Shown here piece by piece: positions 1-7,098 of a stretch of 43,672 nt of DNA. The DNA comes from Clostridia bacterium (GTDB lineage: Bacteria; Bacillota; Clostridia; Oscillospirales; CAG-272): contig JAFQGY010000011.1 of NCBI GenBank assembly GCA_017415325.1, forward strand, positions 1-43,672. Direction: 5' to 3'. The position numbers and the translations under genes were made by a program. The notes below the pieces were generated by a model. It did no database searches. It had not been told where the DNA came from and saw only the letters and a list, made by a program, of their open reading frames with translations. Numbering within the stretch: position 1 is the stretch's first letter; the number at the start of each line of letters is the position of its first letter.

Positions 1-508
1 CCCCGGCTGCTGTTTCCGTACCGGCGGTGAACCGGAGATACAGAGAACCGGTCTTGTCTGCCAGCAGGGTCAGCTTCCCGGAGAAGGGAGACAGCGGGTC
101 AGGGTAATACTTGTCGCCGGCCGCAAGGGTGTGTTCCTTGAAAATTTCCAGTACCGGGCCGTTTTCCGGCTGTGCAGTACAGGTAAAGGCGATGCTGCCA
201 TACCGCTTCGGGGCACGGAACGCCACCTGACAGCCTTCCGCTTCGTTTTTCGCCATCCAGAGATCAATGGTATTCACTGCATTGTCCGCGATGGTCATGT
301 CTTCGGTGATCTTATCAATGCCGTTGGTGATCCATGTGGTAATGTCCATGGTTTCCTCCTTCGCAGATTCGGTCTGGGATACGGTTTCCGGCAGGAGAGA
401 TTCGGTTTCCGCTGCTGTCTCCTCTGCCTGACATCCGGAGAACAGCATACAGACTACCAGTCCCGCAGCCAGTATCCAGTGTCCCTTAGTTTGCCTGATT
501 CTTTTCAT
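1..508 (-). CDS. Secreted lipoprotein, possible DUF4091/GH123-like N-terminus (partial, 3' end outside window)
   Basis: First 169 residues of an exported lipoprotein that runs off the window edge. The ATG at 508-506 gives a short basic N-terminus, a hydrophobic stretch and the lipobox LFSGC with Cys26 as lipidation site, followed by a Glu/Thr/Ser-rich linker. Near residues 65-90 the segment IDLWMAKNEAEGCQVAF resembles the N-terminal beta-sandwich of DUF4091/GH123-type glycoside hydrolases, in which a similar 'aKNExEgfQ' stretch is usual; this family guess rests on motif memory only. The gene overlaps the end of the upstream solute-binding lipoprotein gene by 23 bases, so it is probably the last seen member of the same operon. 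No in-frame stop occurs down to base 1. Confidence 0.75.
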   Translation of the reverse strand, partial: MKRIRQTKGHWILAAGLVVCMLFSGCQAEETAAETESLLPETVSQTESAKEETMDITTWITNGIDKITEDMTIADNAVNTIDLWMAKNEAEGCQVAFRAPKRYGSIAFTCTAQPENGPVLEIFKEHTLAAGDKYYPDPLSPFSGKLTLLADKTGSLYLRFTAGTETAAG

Positions 509-1964
509 ATGCTTCCAGTACCTTTTCCAGCCCGGCCAGAGCAGACTTTTCCTTGCTGGCATATTTGGAGGCAAAGTCGCCGGATTTGCTGTTGATGACT
601 TCCCGGAACAGGGTAGACATACCGGTAATCTGACCTGCAAACAGGGTGGAGAAGTCAAAGTTACGGCCTTCCATCAGCAGGTTGATCATTTCGATGGATT
701 CTTCGTCACGGGAGTACTTGTTCTGGAGAGCCTGTTCATAGTAGGTGGGGAACAGCGTCTTGTAGGACTCCACGTTCAGGGATTCTGTGATGATGGAGAT
801 CATTTCCGTATTGGAGGCAGTGATCGGCACACCCAGAACGGAATAGTTGTCCATGGCGCCGGTCATATACTTTTCCTGATTGGCATCATACTTGGGATAG
901 GGGAGAATGCTGTAGTCGTCTTCCATTTCCCGGAATGTGGAGAATGCCTGGGACAGGTAGGTAGTAGTGAACAGGGCTTTTCCCTCAGCGAACATGGTTA
1001 CAGGAATACCATAATCTCCTTCCGGCACATAGGAACCGGGCATTTCCCAGTACAGCCGGTTGATCTTTTCGGCGGCGGAGATGGTCTTTTCGGTCTGGAA
1101 CACCAGCATGGGAATCCCATCCGAATCCCGCTTCATAATCGGAATATCAAAGGCAAAGGAATAGATGTCCAGATTGGTGGCGTTTTCCGCAGTGAAGCCA
1201 TAGAAGTCTCCGGTGTCCTTTGCGCCGTCCCCGTTGGTATCTTCATAAATATCTTCCACGGTACTCATGAAGTAGTCCAGCGTCCATTCGCCGTCCTGCA
1301 CCGTCTGGTAAATGGTATCCGTTATGCCGTAGTCCATCCCGCGGGTACGGTTGAAGAAGATCCCGTAGGTCAGCTTCAGCGTACTGAGACACATGTCCCC
1401 TACAGCAGCATAAATGGCGTCGCCTACCCGGAAATTGTCGTTGACACCGCTGATCCACCACACCTGTTCCAGATCGTTGTAGGGCATGTTCAGCCAGTTC
1501 AGGTAGTACCCTTCCGTCACAATGGAACCGGATGTGAATACATAGGTTGCCGCCAGATCAAAGGCGTCGTCGGCCGCAATGATGCTCTGCTTGACGCTGT
1601 TCACATGGGTGTTCCCATCTCCTGCTTCCGTGATGATGGGCACGATTTCCACGTTGAACCGTTCTTCGATCCGCAGGTTCCGGTCGTACAGAGCGTCGTT
1701 CAGCAGGTCGCCGGTGAGCTCTTCCGCATCGATTTCATACAGAGTCCCCTTCTTGGTGGAAATCCGGAACTGCATCCCGCCGAAATCTTTGTCCGGCAGA
1801 TCGTCCTTCACCAGTGCCCGCTTTTCCATCTCGGTCAGGGGGCCGGTTTCCGCTTCGGTTTCTACAGCAGAAGTGTCCGCCGCAGCTTCGGTTTCATCAG
1901 CCACACCGCCGCAGGAAGACAGCAGCAGGAGCAGTGCCAGTGCCAGTGTTGAAATTCGTTTCAT
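486..1964 (-). CDS. Extracellular solute-binding lipoprotein (ABC sugar-type, orphan)
   Basis: A 492-residue exported protein with lipobox LLSSC (Cys18) and a Glu/Thr/Ala-rich linker to about residue 45, then a two-lobed solute-binding fold of the family-1 (carbohydrate) type. Around residue 245 it carries DTNGDGAKDTGD, an EF-hand-like Asp/Asn loop that probably binds calcium. It is paralogous to the proteins at 7099-8574 and 28222-29700 (shared ETGDLLNDA/ETVNDAVF, YPKYD and QAL..KYSRDEESI regions). A good ribosome site (AAGGAGA) precedes the ATG. It sits third in a minus-strand operon after a fucosidase-like enzyme and an acetyltransferase. No ABC permease or ATPase gene is adjacent, so it either uses a distant permease or acts only as a surface glycan binder. 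Confidence 0.85.
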   Translation of the reverse strand: MKRISTLALALLLLLSSCGGVADETEAAADTSAVETEAETGPLTEMEKRALVKDDLPDKDFGGMQFRISTKKGTLYEIDAEELTGDLLNDALYDRNLRIEERFNVEIVPIITEAGDGNTHVNSVKQSIIAADDAFDLAATYVFTSGSIVTEGYYLNWLNMPYNDLEQVWWISGVNDNFRVGDAIYAAVGDMCLSTLKLTYGIFFNRTRGMDYGITDTIYQTVQDGEWTLDYFMSTVEDIYEDTNGDGAKDTGDFYGFTAENATNLDIYSFAFDIPIMKRDSDGIPMLVFQTEKTISAAEKINRLYWEMPGSYVPEGDYGIPVTMFAEGKALFTTTYLSQAFSTFREMEDDYSILPYPKYDANQEKYMTGAMDNYSVLGVPITASNTEMISIITESLNVESYKTLFPTYYEQALQNKYSRDEESIEMINLLMEGRNFDFSTLFAGQITGMSTLFREVINSKSGDFASKYASKEKSALAGLEKVLEAYEKNQAN

Positions 1965-1991
1965 AATATGTATCTCCTTTTCAAGTGAAAA

Positions 1992-2966
1992 TTATTTTTT
2001 CAGTTTCCGCATATCCGCCCAGGAACGGACGATTTTGAATCCGGCGGCTTCGTAGATATTTCTGGCAGGGTTGTCCTCGCCGGTGTACAGGGACATGAAG
2101 GATGCGCCCTGCTCTTTCAGTGACATACAGAGGGTGGAGAAGAGCACTTTCCCTGCCCCGTGCTGCCGATATCCGTGGTGCACACCGATGCCGTGGAAGC
2201 AGCCCCGGCCTTCCGGTGAGACCGACAGAGGGCCTGTATAGCCGCAGACTGTCCTGCCGTTATGGATCGCCGTCAGCAGAGGCAGTGCGTCCTCCCCTTT
2301 GGCATCGTTGGCCAGAACCGCCCGCCGCCAGCCTTCGTTCTGCAGGTCATCGAACAGCTCCGGCAGACCCGTGTGGATCCGGCGGTCGTAGTATGTCACT
2401 TCGATCTGTGCTTCCTGCAGTCTGCGGATCTTCTCCAGTATATCGGCGGGATACTGATAGTTCTCCAGATTCTGGTAATAGGAATTCTGGTAGGCATAAC
2501 ACCGGTACCCTATCCGCTTGAAAAACAGGAATGCCGGGCCGCTCATATCCACGCCGGGGGCACAGGGATGGTCATGCTTCTGCCGGGTATCGGGAATCCA
2601 CCAGGGCAGCTGCATGGGATTGAAAAACACAATGTCGATCTTTTCCGCCCGCTCCCACAGCACCGTTTCCAGTGCTTCCGCCAGTGCCCGGCCAAATCCG
2701 TCCCGCCGCCACTCCGGCTTCACATACACATAGGTGATATACCCGGTTGTGCTGCCATGGGGAATGCAGCCGGAAGAAAAGCCTATCACCGCGCCGTCTT
2801 CCAGCCATACAAAACCGTATTTATCGAAATCCTCTCCATCCTGCGGCAGAAAAAACCGTTCACACTGTTCCTCCGTCATGGATTTGTACAGCGTTTCTTC
2901 CGCTGCCGCCTGGTTGAACAGCGCCGTCACCGCCGGAATATGGGCTTTTGTCAAAGGAAGTATCAT
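1992..2966 (-). CDS. Tandem double-GNAT N-acetyltransferase
   Basis: A 324-residue cytoplasmic protein made of two GNAT folds. The first (about 1-150) has the acetyl-CoA loop region VKPEWRRDGFGRAL; the second (about 200-324) has GVHHGYRQHGAGKVLF followed by the typical C-terminal NPARNIYEAAGF motif. The second domain is the better match to the family consensus R/Q-x-x-G-x-G/A. GNAT enzymes move an acetyl group from acetyl-CoA to an amine; the acceptor is not evident. Its ATG overlaps the stop of the upstream fucosidase-like gene as ATGA, implying translational coupling, and the solute-binding gene follows 27 bases downstream. An amino-sugar or glycan-derived amine substrate is a reasonable inference from context only. 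Confidence 0.85.
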   Translation of the reverse strand: MILPLTKAHIPAVTALFNQAAAEETLYKSMTEEQCERFFLPQDGEDFDKYGFVWLEDGAVIGFSSGCIPHGSTTGYITYVYVKPEWRRDGFGRALAEALETVLWERAEKIDIVFFNPMQLPWWIPDTRQKHDHPCAPGVDMSGPAFLFFKRIGYRCYAYQNSYYQNLENYQYPADILEKIRRLQEAQIEVTYYDRRIHTGLPELFDDLQNEGWRRAVLANDAKGEDALPLLTAIHNGRTVCGYTGPLSVSPEGRGCFHGIGVHHGYRQHGAGKVLFSTLCMSLKEQGASFMSLYTGEDNPARNIYEAAGFKIVRSWADMRKLKK

Positions 2967-3892
2967 CCGTTCACCTCCGCCAGACAGGCCAGCTGCGCAG
3001 GATCGTAGGTACTGTCATACCGGATCTGGATATCCACACTGACCACGCCGCCCGCTTCGTTCACCTGCCGGATGTATTCCTTCATATATTTCCCATCCCG
3101 CTTGCAGCCCGGCTTTGCCCATGCGCCCCAGGGAGATCCGTTGGACGAAACACCCAGCGGTGCCAGAATGTGGGGCACAGAGGGAGAAACGTCAGTCTTT
3201 CCGGGGATGCAGGTGAAATCATTGAACTCGCCAGATGTAAAATCTTCCTTTTCATACCAGCGGTACAGATCCTCCTTCACGCCGTTGTTCATGGATACCA
3301 GTGCAGAGGGGTTCCCTTTTTTCACCGCATTGCAGTAGGGCGTCAGCAGTTCCTGATCGTAGCCGAAGTAATCGTAACATCCGTCGATCCACCAGCCCTT
3401 GACTCTGTCTCCGTACCGGACAGCGTATTCTTCCAGCACAGCCGCCCATTTTTCCGCAAACGCCATGCGCACATTCTTACGGGGTTCCAGAAAACCGAAT
3501 TTTTCACCGATCTCCACATCCTTGTAGGGGCCGTCACCGGTGTAGTACAGGTAGAGGTCAATGTCATATTTCGCCAGTGCGTCCGACAGATCCAGTATCA
3601 GATCCCGCTTTGCACAGGCTTCTCCCGGTTTCGTTCCGGCGATGGCATCGAATGCGGCGTTGGGTGCGCACATGTATTTTCTGCCCTGCATCAGGGTGAT
3701 GAAATAGTATCCGGCGCCGATGTCGTGCAGATCCTTTGCCACTCTGTCTGCATCAAACAGATCCACCCGCACATTCCAGTCCGATAGATCCGGCCCGCCC
3801 GGCATGGCAGATCCCGGTTCTCCGTACAGGAAATGGTTGAACACACCCCAGCGGCGGCTCTGCATCCGTTTTTTGGCTTCGGCAATGGTCAT
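2963..3892 (-). CDS. Alpha-L-fucosidase-like (GH29-related) cytoplasmic glycoside hydrolase
   Basis: A 309-residue TIM-barrel-like protein without signal peptide. RWGVFNHFLYG at the N-terminus and WWIDGCYD (Asp170) correspond to the barrel opening and the nucleophile region of GH29 alpha-L-fucosidases; the protein is shorter than typical GH29 enzymes (which usually exceed 400 residues) because it lacks the C-terminal beta-sandwich. The start chosen is the ATG at 3892-3890, preceded by AAGGAGGG at ideal spacing; the open frame extends 22 codons further upstream but into the promoter. First gene of the operon, coupled by ATGA to the GNAT gene. Substrate and activity are inferred; some short GH29 relatives are not proven enzymes. 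Confidence 0.7.
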   Translation of the reverse strand: MTIAEAKKRMQSRRWGVFNHFLYGEPGSAMPGGPDLSDWNVRVDLFDADRVAKDLHDIGAGYYFITLMQGRKYMCAPNAAFDAIAGTKPGEACAKRDLILDLSDALAKYDIDLYLYYTGDGPYKDVEIGEKFGFLEPRKNVRMAFAEKWAAVLEEYAVRYGDRVKGWWIDGCYDYFGYDQELLTPYCNAVKKGNPSALVSMNNGVKEDLYRWYEKEDFTSGEFNDFTCIPGKTDVSPSVPHILAPLGVSSNGSPWGAWAKPGCKRDGKYMKEYIRQVNEAGGVVSVDIQIRYDSTYDPAQLACLAEVNG

Positions 3893-3929
3893 GGAAAATC
3901 CCTCCTTGACAACCGTTCTGTTTGATTCG

Positions 3930-3958
3930 ATTATAGCACATCTGCCGTATTTCTGCAA
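3930..3958 (-). promoter_or_regulatory. Promoter of the fucosidase/GNAT/lipoprotein operon
   Basis: On the minus strand TTGCAG (3958-3953), a 17-base spacer and TATAAT (3935-3930), with TGC directly before the -10 (extended -10). It lies 37 bases upstream of the start codon at 3892. Confidence 0.8.
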
Positions 3959-4062
3959 GTAAATCCGGAGATTTCACCATAGATTCTTTTCATTTTTTCG
4001 GCCACTTTTAGGAAAACCGCAAAAACTTTCACAATTTTACCCTATTTTGTTCTGCAGTTTTA

Positions 4063-4071
4063 TGGTATACT
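4063..4071 (+). promoter_or_regulatory. Extended -10 promoter of the VanZ-like gene
   Basis: TGG-TATACT ends 28 bases before the ATG at 4100; there is no convincing -35 at 17 bases, as expected for an extended -10 promoter. It is divergent from the promoter at 3930-3958. Confidence 0.5.
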
Positions 4072-4099
4072 ATCTCTATATTGCAGAAAGGAGAGCTTC

Positions 4100-4618
4100 A
4101 TGATGCGCTGGAATCGGACAATAGTGCGGCGGCTGTTCTGGCTGGCCTCTTTCGGCTGGATGGGACTGATTTTCTGGTTCTCTGCCCAGAATGCCGAAAA
4201 ATCCGCAGAATCCAGCGGCTCGGTCATGACTTTTCTCCTGCGTCTTTTCAAAGTGGACTCCATGGAGGAAATTCTGGCCGATACGGTGCTGTATTCCATG
4301 GTGGATTTTGCCCTGCGGAAAAGTGCACATTTTGCAGTATTCGGTATTTTGGGAATCCTGCTCTGCATCACCATCTCCCTGTATCCCAATGCCATCCGTC
4401 TGCAGAAAATTGTCCTGCCCCTTTCACTGGGAATTCTGTATGCCTGTATTGATGAGCTGCACCAGTATTTCGTACCGGGCCGTGCTTGTCAGATCCGGGA
4501 TGTCTGCATCGATACAGCCGGAGTTCTTGTCGGCGTGCTGCTTGTCCTTTGGCTCGGCAGACGGATCCGGCGGCGCAGAGAGAAAAAGCAGGCAGCTGCA
4601 GCGCAAAACACAGACTGA
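4100..4618 (+). CDS. VanZ-like family membrane protein
   Basis: A 172-residue polytopic membrane protein. The segment DELHQYFVPGRACQIRDV followed by a Gly/Val-rich last helix is the signature of the VanZ-like family (usual form DExxQ.fvpgR..s..Dv..N..G). Hydrophobic helices are visible at about 12-28, 75-95, 101-118 and 139-156, and the tail is strongly basic (RRIRRRREKK). VanZ confers low-level teicoplanin resistance in enterococci, but most members of this family have no known role, so the name should not be read as resistance. Two adjacent ATG codons follow AAAGGAGAG; the first is used here. The esterase gene follows 25 bases downstream and is probably cotranscribed. Confidence 0.85.
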   Translation: MMRWNRTIVRRLFWLASFGWMGLIFWFSAQNAEKSAESSGSVMTFLLRLFKVDSMEEILADTVLYSMVDFALRKSAHFAVFGILGILLCITISLYPNAIRLQKIVLPLSLGILYACIDELHQYFVPGRACQIRDVCIDTAGVLVGVLLVLWLGRRIRRRREKKQAAAAQNTD

Positions 4619-4643
4619 CTTACCATCCGAAAGGAGTTTTCCT

Positions 4644-5435
4644 ATGGCTTTCTTAGAAGTTTCCTTTTTCTCCACGGTGCTTGGGATGTGCACCAACATG
4701 AACGTGATCCTGCCCCAGACGACCCGCGGCATGATCGGTGTGGACGCCAAAGACATGGCAGAAACCTATCCCACTCTGTATCTGCTCCACGGCATGAGCG
4801 ATGACCACTCCATCTGGCACCGCCGCACCTCCATCGAACGGTATGCGGACGAAGCCGGAATCGCCGTTGTGATGCCTACCACGGAACTGGGCTGGTACAC
4901 CGATATGCAGCACGGCCGGATGTGGCGTACCTTCATCGGGGAAGAACTGCCCCGGATCTGCCACGACCTGTTCCCCCGGATGAGCCGGAAACGGGAGGAA
5001 ACCTTTGTGGCCGGGCTTTCCATGGGCGGATACGGTGCCTATGCCATTGCCCTGACCTATCCCGAAACCTTCTCCTATGCGGGCGGTCTTTCCGGTGCCT
5101 ATCTGCCTGCAGGCCGTCTTGGTCAGGCGAACAGCACCTACTGGACAGACATTTTCGGCACGGAAGAAGAATTTACCGGCGGCCCCAACGATCTGATTGC
5201 CCTTGCCACCAGACGTCTGGAAGAATACAAGGCCGATCCGGAAAACCATCCGATCCCCGAACTGTACATGTGGTGCGGCACGGAAGATTCCATCTACAGC
5301 CACAGCACCGGTATGCGGGATCATCTGCAGAACATCGGCTGGCCGGAATTCACCTATGAAGAATCCGCCGGTACCCATGCCTGGAAATACTGGGACGAAA
5401 AGATCCAGACCGTAATCAAAATGATCCGGAAATAA
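4644..5435 (+). CDS. Alpha/beta-hydrolase esterase (esterase D / tributyrin esterase type)
   Basis: A 263-residue cytoplasmic serine esterase of the Pfam Esterase (PF00756) type. The nucleophile elbow GLSMGGYG places Ser126, GTEDS supplies Asp215 and THAWKYW supplies His245, completing the triad; YLLHGMSDDHSIW forms the oxyanion-hole region. Relatives act on short-chain acyl esters, acetylated sugars or S-formylglutathione. The start at 4644 is preceded by AAAGGAG; the open frame reads far upstream through the VanZ gene, but that part is not coding. It probably shares the VanZ promoter and ends at the terminator at 5451-5490. The real substrate is unknown. Confidence 0.9.
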   Translation: MAFLEVSFFSTVLGMCTNMNVILPQTTRGMIGVDAKDMAETYPTLYLLHGMSDDHSIWHRRTSIERYADEAGIAVVMPTTELGWYTDMQHGRMWRTFIGEELPRICHDLFPRMSRKREETFVAGLSMGGYGAYAIALTYPETFSYAGGLSGAYLPAGRLGQANSTYWTDIFGTEEEFTGGPNDLIALATRRLEEYKADPENHPIPELYMWCGTEDSIYSHSTGMRDHLQNIGWPEFTYEESAGTHAWKYWDEKIQTVIKMIRK

Positions 5436-5450
5436 ACACGCATAAAGAAA

Positions 5451-5490
5451 AGACAGGAAATGGACAATCTCCGTTCCCTGTCTCTTTTTT
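5451..5490 (+). terminator. Intrinsic terminator after the esterase gene
   Basis: Stem AGACAGG(A)AA pairing with TTCCCTGTCT (one bulge), followed by CTTTTTT. The convergent lipoprotein gene ends at 5506; an A-rich run left of the stem gives a weaker T-rich tail for the minus strand too. Confidence 0.8.
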
Positions 5491-5505
5491 ATACGGTTTT
5501 ACTGC

Positions 5506-6186
5506 TTATGCAGCGGGTTCTTCTTCCACCATGGTCACGGTGCAGAAGTCGATGGAGTCCACGATGTAGCCGCCTTCGCCGTTGGACAGGTCTATTCTCA
5601 TGTTCTTGAGAGTACCTTCCCAAAGCATGCACATATCGGTGTAGATCACCATTTCGTTCCATTCTTCGGAATCAGCAGCGTTTGCCACTTCCACGCCGGA
5701 ATCAGCATACCAGGCAGAATCCCGAATGGATGCTTCTTCGCAGTAGCCGGTGGTGGTGTCGGTGGTGAAGAAAATCTGGAAATTGCTGTCGGGCGTGTTG
5801 TTGATGAACCGGATCCGGATGGCCTGGATGTCGGCGCAGTTCAGTTCAAAGCCGTTGGCTGCGATGGAGGGGTCACCGCCGGTGGAGGTTGCGGTCAGGT
5901 AGCCGTTTTCCACTTTGAAATCCTGCAGCTGGTTGTTGCTCTTCCACTTGGTAGCGGCAGCATCGTCAAAATTGTCGGAGTATACGGGAGTGAACACTTC
6001 CACCATCTTGGGCTTCGGCGGTTTGGTTTCCTTTTCGGTTTCGGGTTCGGTTTCCGCTTCGGTTTCTGCTTCCGTTTCCACAGGAGCCGCTTCGGTTTCG
6101 GGGGTCGTTTCCGCTTCACCGCCGCATGCGGTCAGGGCCATGGACAGCATCAGCGCTGCCAGCAGGATGCTCAGAATCTTTTTCAT
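5506..6186 (-). CDS. Small lipoprotein with Glu/Thr/Pro linker and beta-sandwich-like domain (copy A)
   Basis: A 226-residue exported lipoprotein: lipobox ALTAC (Cys21), a low-complexity linker of ETE/ETEAE/PPKPK units (about 25-62), then a roughly 160-residue domain beginning VFTPVYSDNFDDAAATKW and ending DSIDFCTVTMVEEEPAA. The domain layout (an opening FDD..W, alternating beta-strands, an internal TGG, final DSIDF) looks like a carbohydrate-binding beta-sandwich, but I do not recognise a named family. It is a tandem paralogue of the gene at 6223-6909; linkers and both gene ends are almost identical at the DNA level while the domain cores differ more. Ribosome site AGAGGG. Probably cotranscribed with copy B. 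Function unknown. Confidence 0.85.
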   Translation of the reverse strand: MKKILSILLAALMLSMALTACGGEAETTPETEAAPVETEAETEAETEPETEKETKPPKPKMVEVFTPVYSDNFDDAAATKWKSNNQLQDFKVENGYLTATSTGGDPSIAANGFELNCADIQAIRIRFINNTPDSNFQIFFTTDTTTGYCEEASIRDSAWYADSGVEVANAADSEEWNEMVIYTDMCMLWEGTLKNMRIDLSNGEGGYIVDSIDFCTVTMVEEEPAA

Positions 6187-6222
6187 GGTATTATCCCTCT
6201 TTCTAAGTTGTATTGGGAGAGC

Positions 6223-6909
6223 TTATGCAGCGGGTTCTTCTTCCACCAGAGTTACGGTGCAGAAATCAATGGAATCCACGATGTAGGAACCTTCTGCGGC
6301 GGACAGGTCAATCCGGACGTCCTTCAGAATACCGGTCCACAGATCGTTGAATTCGGTATAGATCACGAGCTCGTTCCATTCTTCGCTGGCGGCAGCATCG
6401 GCAACAGCCACGCCGGAATCGGTGTACCATGCGTATTCCTTGAAGGAACCGGGTTCGCTGTAGGCAGTGTTGGAAGCGTCGGTGGTGAAGAACAGCTGGC
6501 ACATATCGTTGCTGGTGTTGTTGATGTACCGGATGCGGATGGCGTCGATGTCATCACAGTTCAGTTCAAACTTGCCGGTGCAGAGGATGTTGGAGTCACC
6601 GCCGGTGGCAGTCACGCTCATCATACCGTTTTCCACCTTGAAGTCGGCGCACTGGTTGCCGGTTTTCCATCCGGGTGCTGCGGCATCGTCAAAGGTTGCT
6701 TCGTATACGGGGGTGAACACTTCCACCATCTTGGGCTTCGGCGGTTCGGTTTCCTTTTCGGTTTCGGGTTCGGTCTCTGCTTCGGTTTCGGGTACTGTTT
6801 CCACGGGAGCCGCTTCGGTTTCGGGGGCGGTTTCCGCTTCTCCGCCGCAGGCAGTCATGGACATGGACAGCACTACAGCTGCCAGCAGGATGCTAAGGAT
6901 CTTTTTCAT
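6223..6909 (-). CDS. Small lipoprotein with Glu/Thr/Pro linker and beta-sandwich-like domain (copy B)
   Basis: A 228-residue paralogue of the preceding gene, with lipobox SMTAC (Cys21), Glu/Thr-rich linker ending PPKPK, and the same domain from VFTPVYEATFDDAAAPGW to DSIDFCTVTLVEEEPAA. The start is the ATG at 6909-6907 (MKKILS, matching copy A); the open frame extends 13 codons further but without lipoprotein character. The ribosome site is weak (AAAGTGAG). A near-consensus promoter lies 61 bases upstream, so copy B is first and copy A second in the transcript. Domain function unknown; a ligand- or glycan-binding surface role is inference from lipidation plus fold impression. Confidence 0.85.
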   Translation of the reverse strand: MKKILSILLAAVVLSMSMTACGGEAETAPETEAAPVETVPETEAETEPETEKETEPPKPKMVEVFTPVYEATFDDAAAPGWKTGNQCADFKVENGMMSVTATGGDSNILCTGKFELNCDDIDAIRIRYINNTSNDMCQLFFTTDASNTAYSEPGSFKEYAWYTDSGVAVADAAASEEWNELVIYTEFNDLWTGILKDVRIDLSAAEGSYIVDSIDFCTVTLVEEEPAA

Positions 6910-6969
6910 GGTATGTTTCTCACTTTCTCTTATAAATAAACGGCACATTTCGCTGTGTCATACAGTGAT

Positions 6970-6998
6970 ATTGTACACCTGTTTCAAGGTTTTGTCAA
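6970..6998 (-). promoter_or_regulatory. Near-consensus promoter of the tandem lipoprotein genes
   Basis: Minus strand TTGACA (6998-6993), 17-base spacer, TACAAT (6975-6970). Confidence 0.85.
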
Positions 6999-7056
6999 GG
7001 TATTTGCTGTTTTTTATACCTGTTAATCCTATTCCAAAACCATACATAATCCATAG

Positions 7057-7091
7057 GAAAACGGCCCATACAGATCACTCCGCACAGGCCG
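7057..7091 (-). terminator. Weak candidate terminator after the second solute-binding gene
   Basis: On the minus strand CGGCC ... GGCCG with a 20-base loop followed by TTTTCC, starting 8 bases after the stop at 7099. The stem is only five pairs, so this is uncertain. Confidence 0.35.
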
Positions 7092-7098
7092 GTGAAAT

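Noticed and set aside
2963..3958. Longer start for the fucosidase-like protein (22 extra codons)
   Set aside because: The extension would run through the -10 and -35 promoter elements, and the ATG at 3892 has an ideal AAGGAGGG site.
4100..4618. Glycopeptide resistance determinant because of the VanZ match
   Set aside because: No vanHAX or related ligase genes are near; VanZ-like proteins are widespread and mostly unrelated to resistance.
6000..6110. Repetitive DNA in the lipoprotein linkers as a mobile repeat
   Set aside because: It is explained by Glu/Thr/Pro-rich linker codons in frame with clear lipoproteins.
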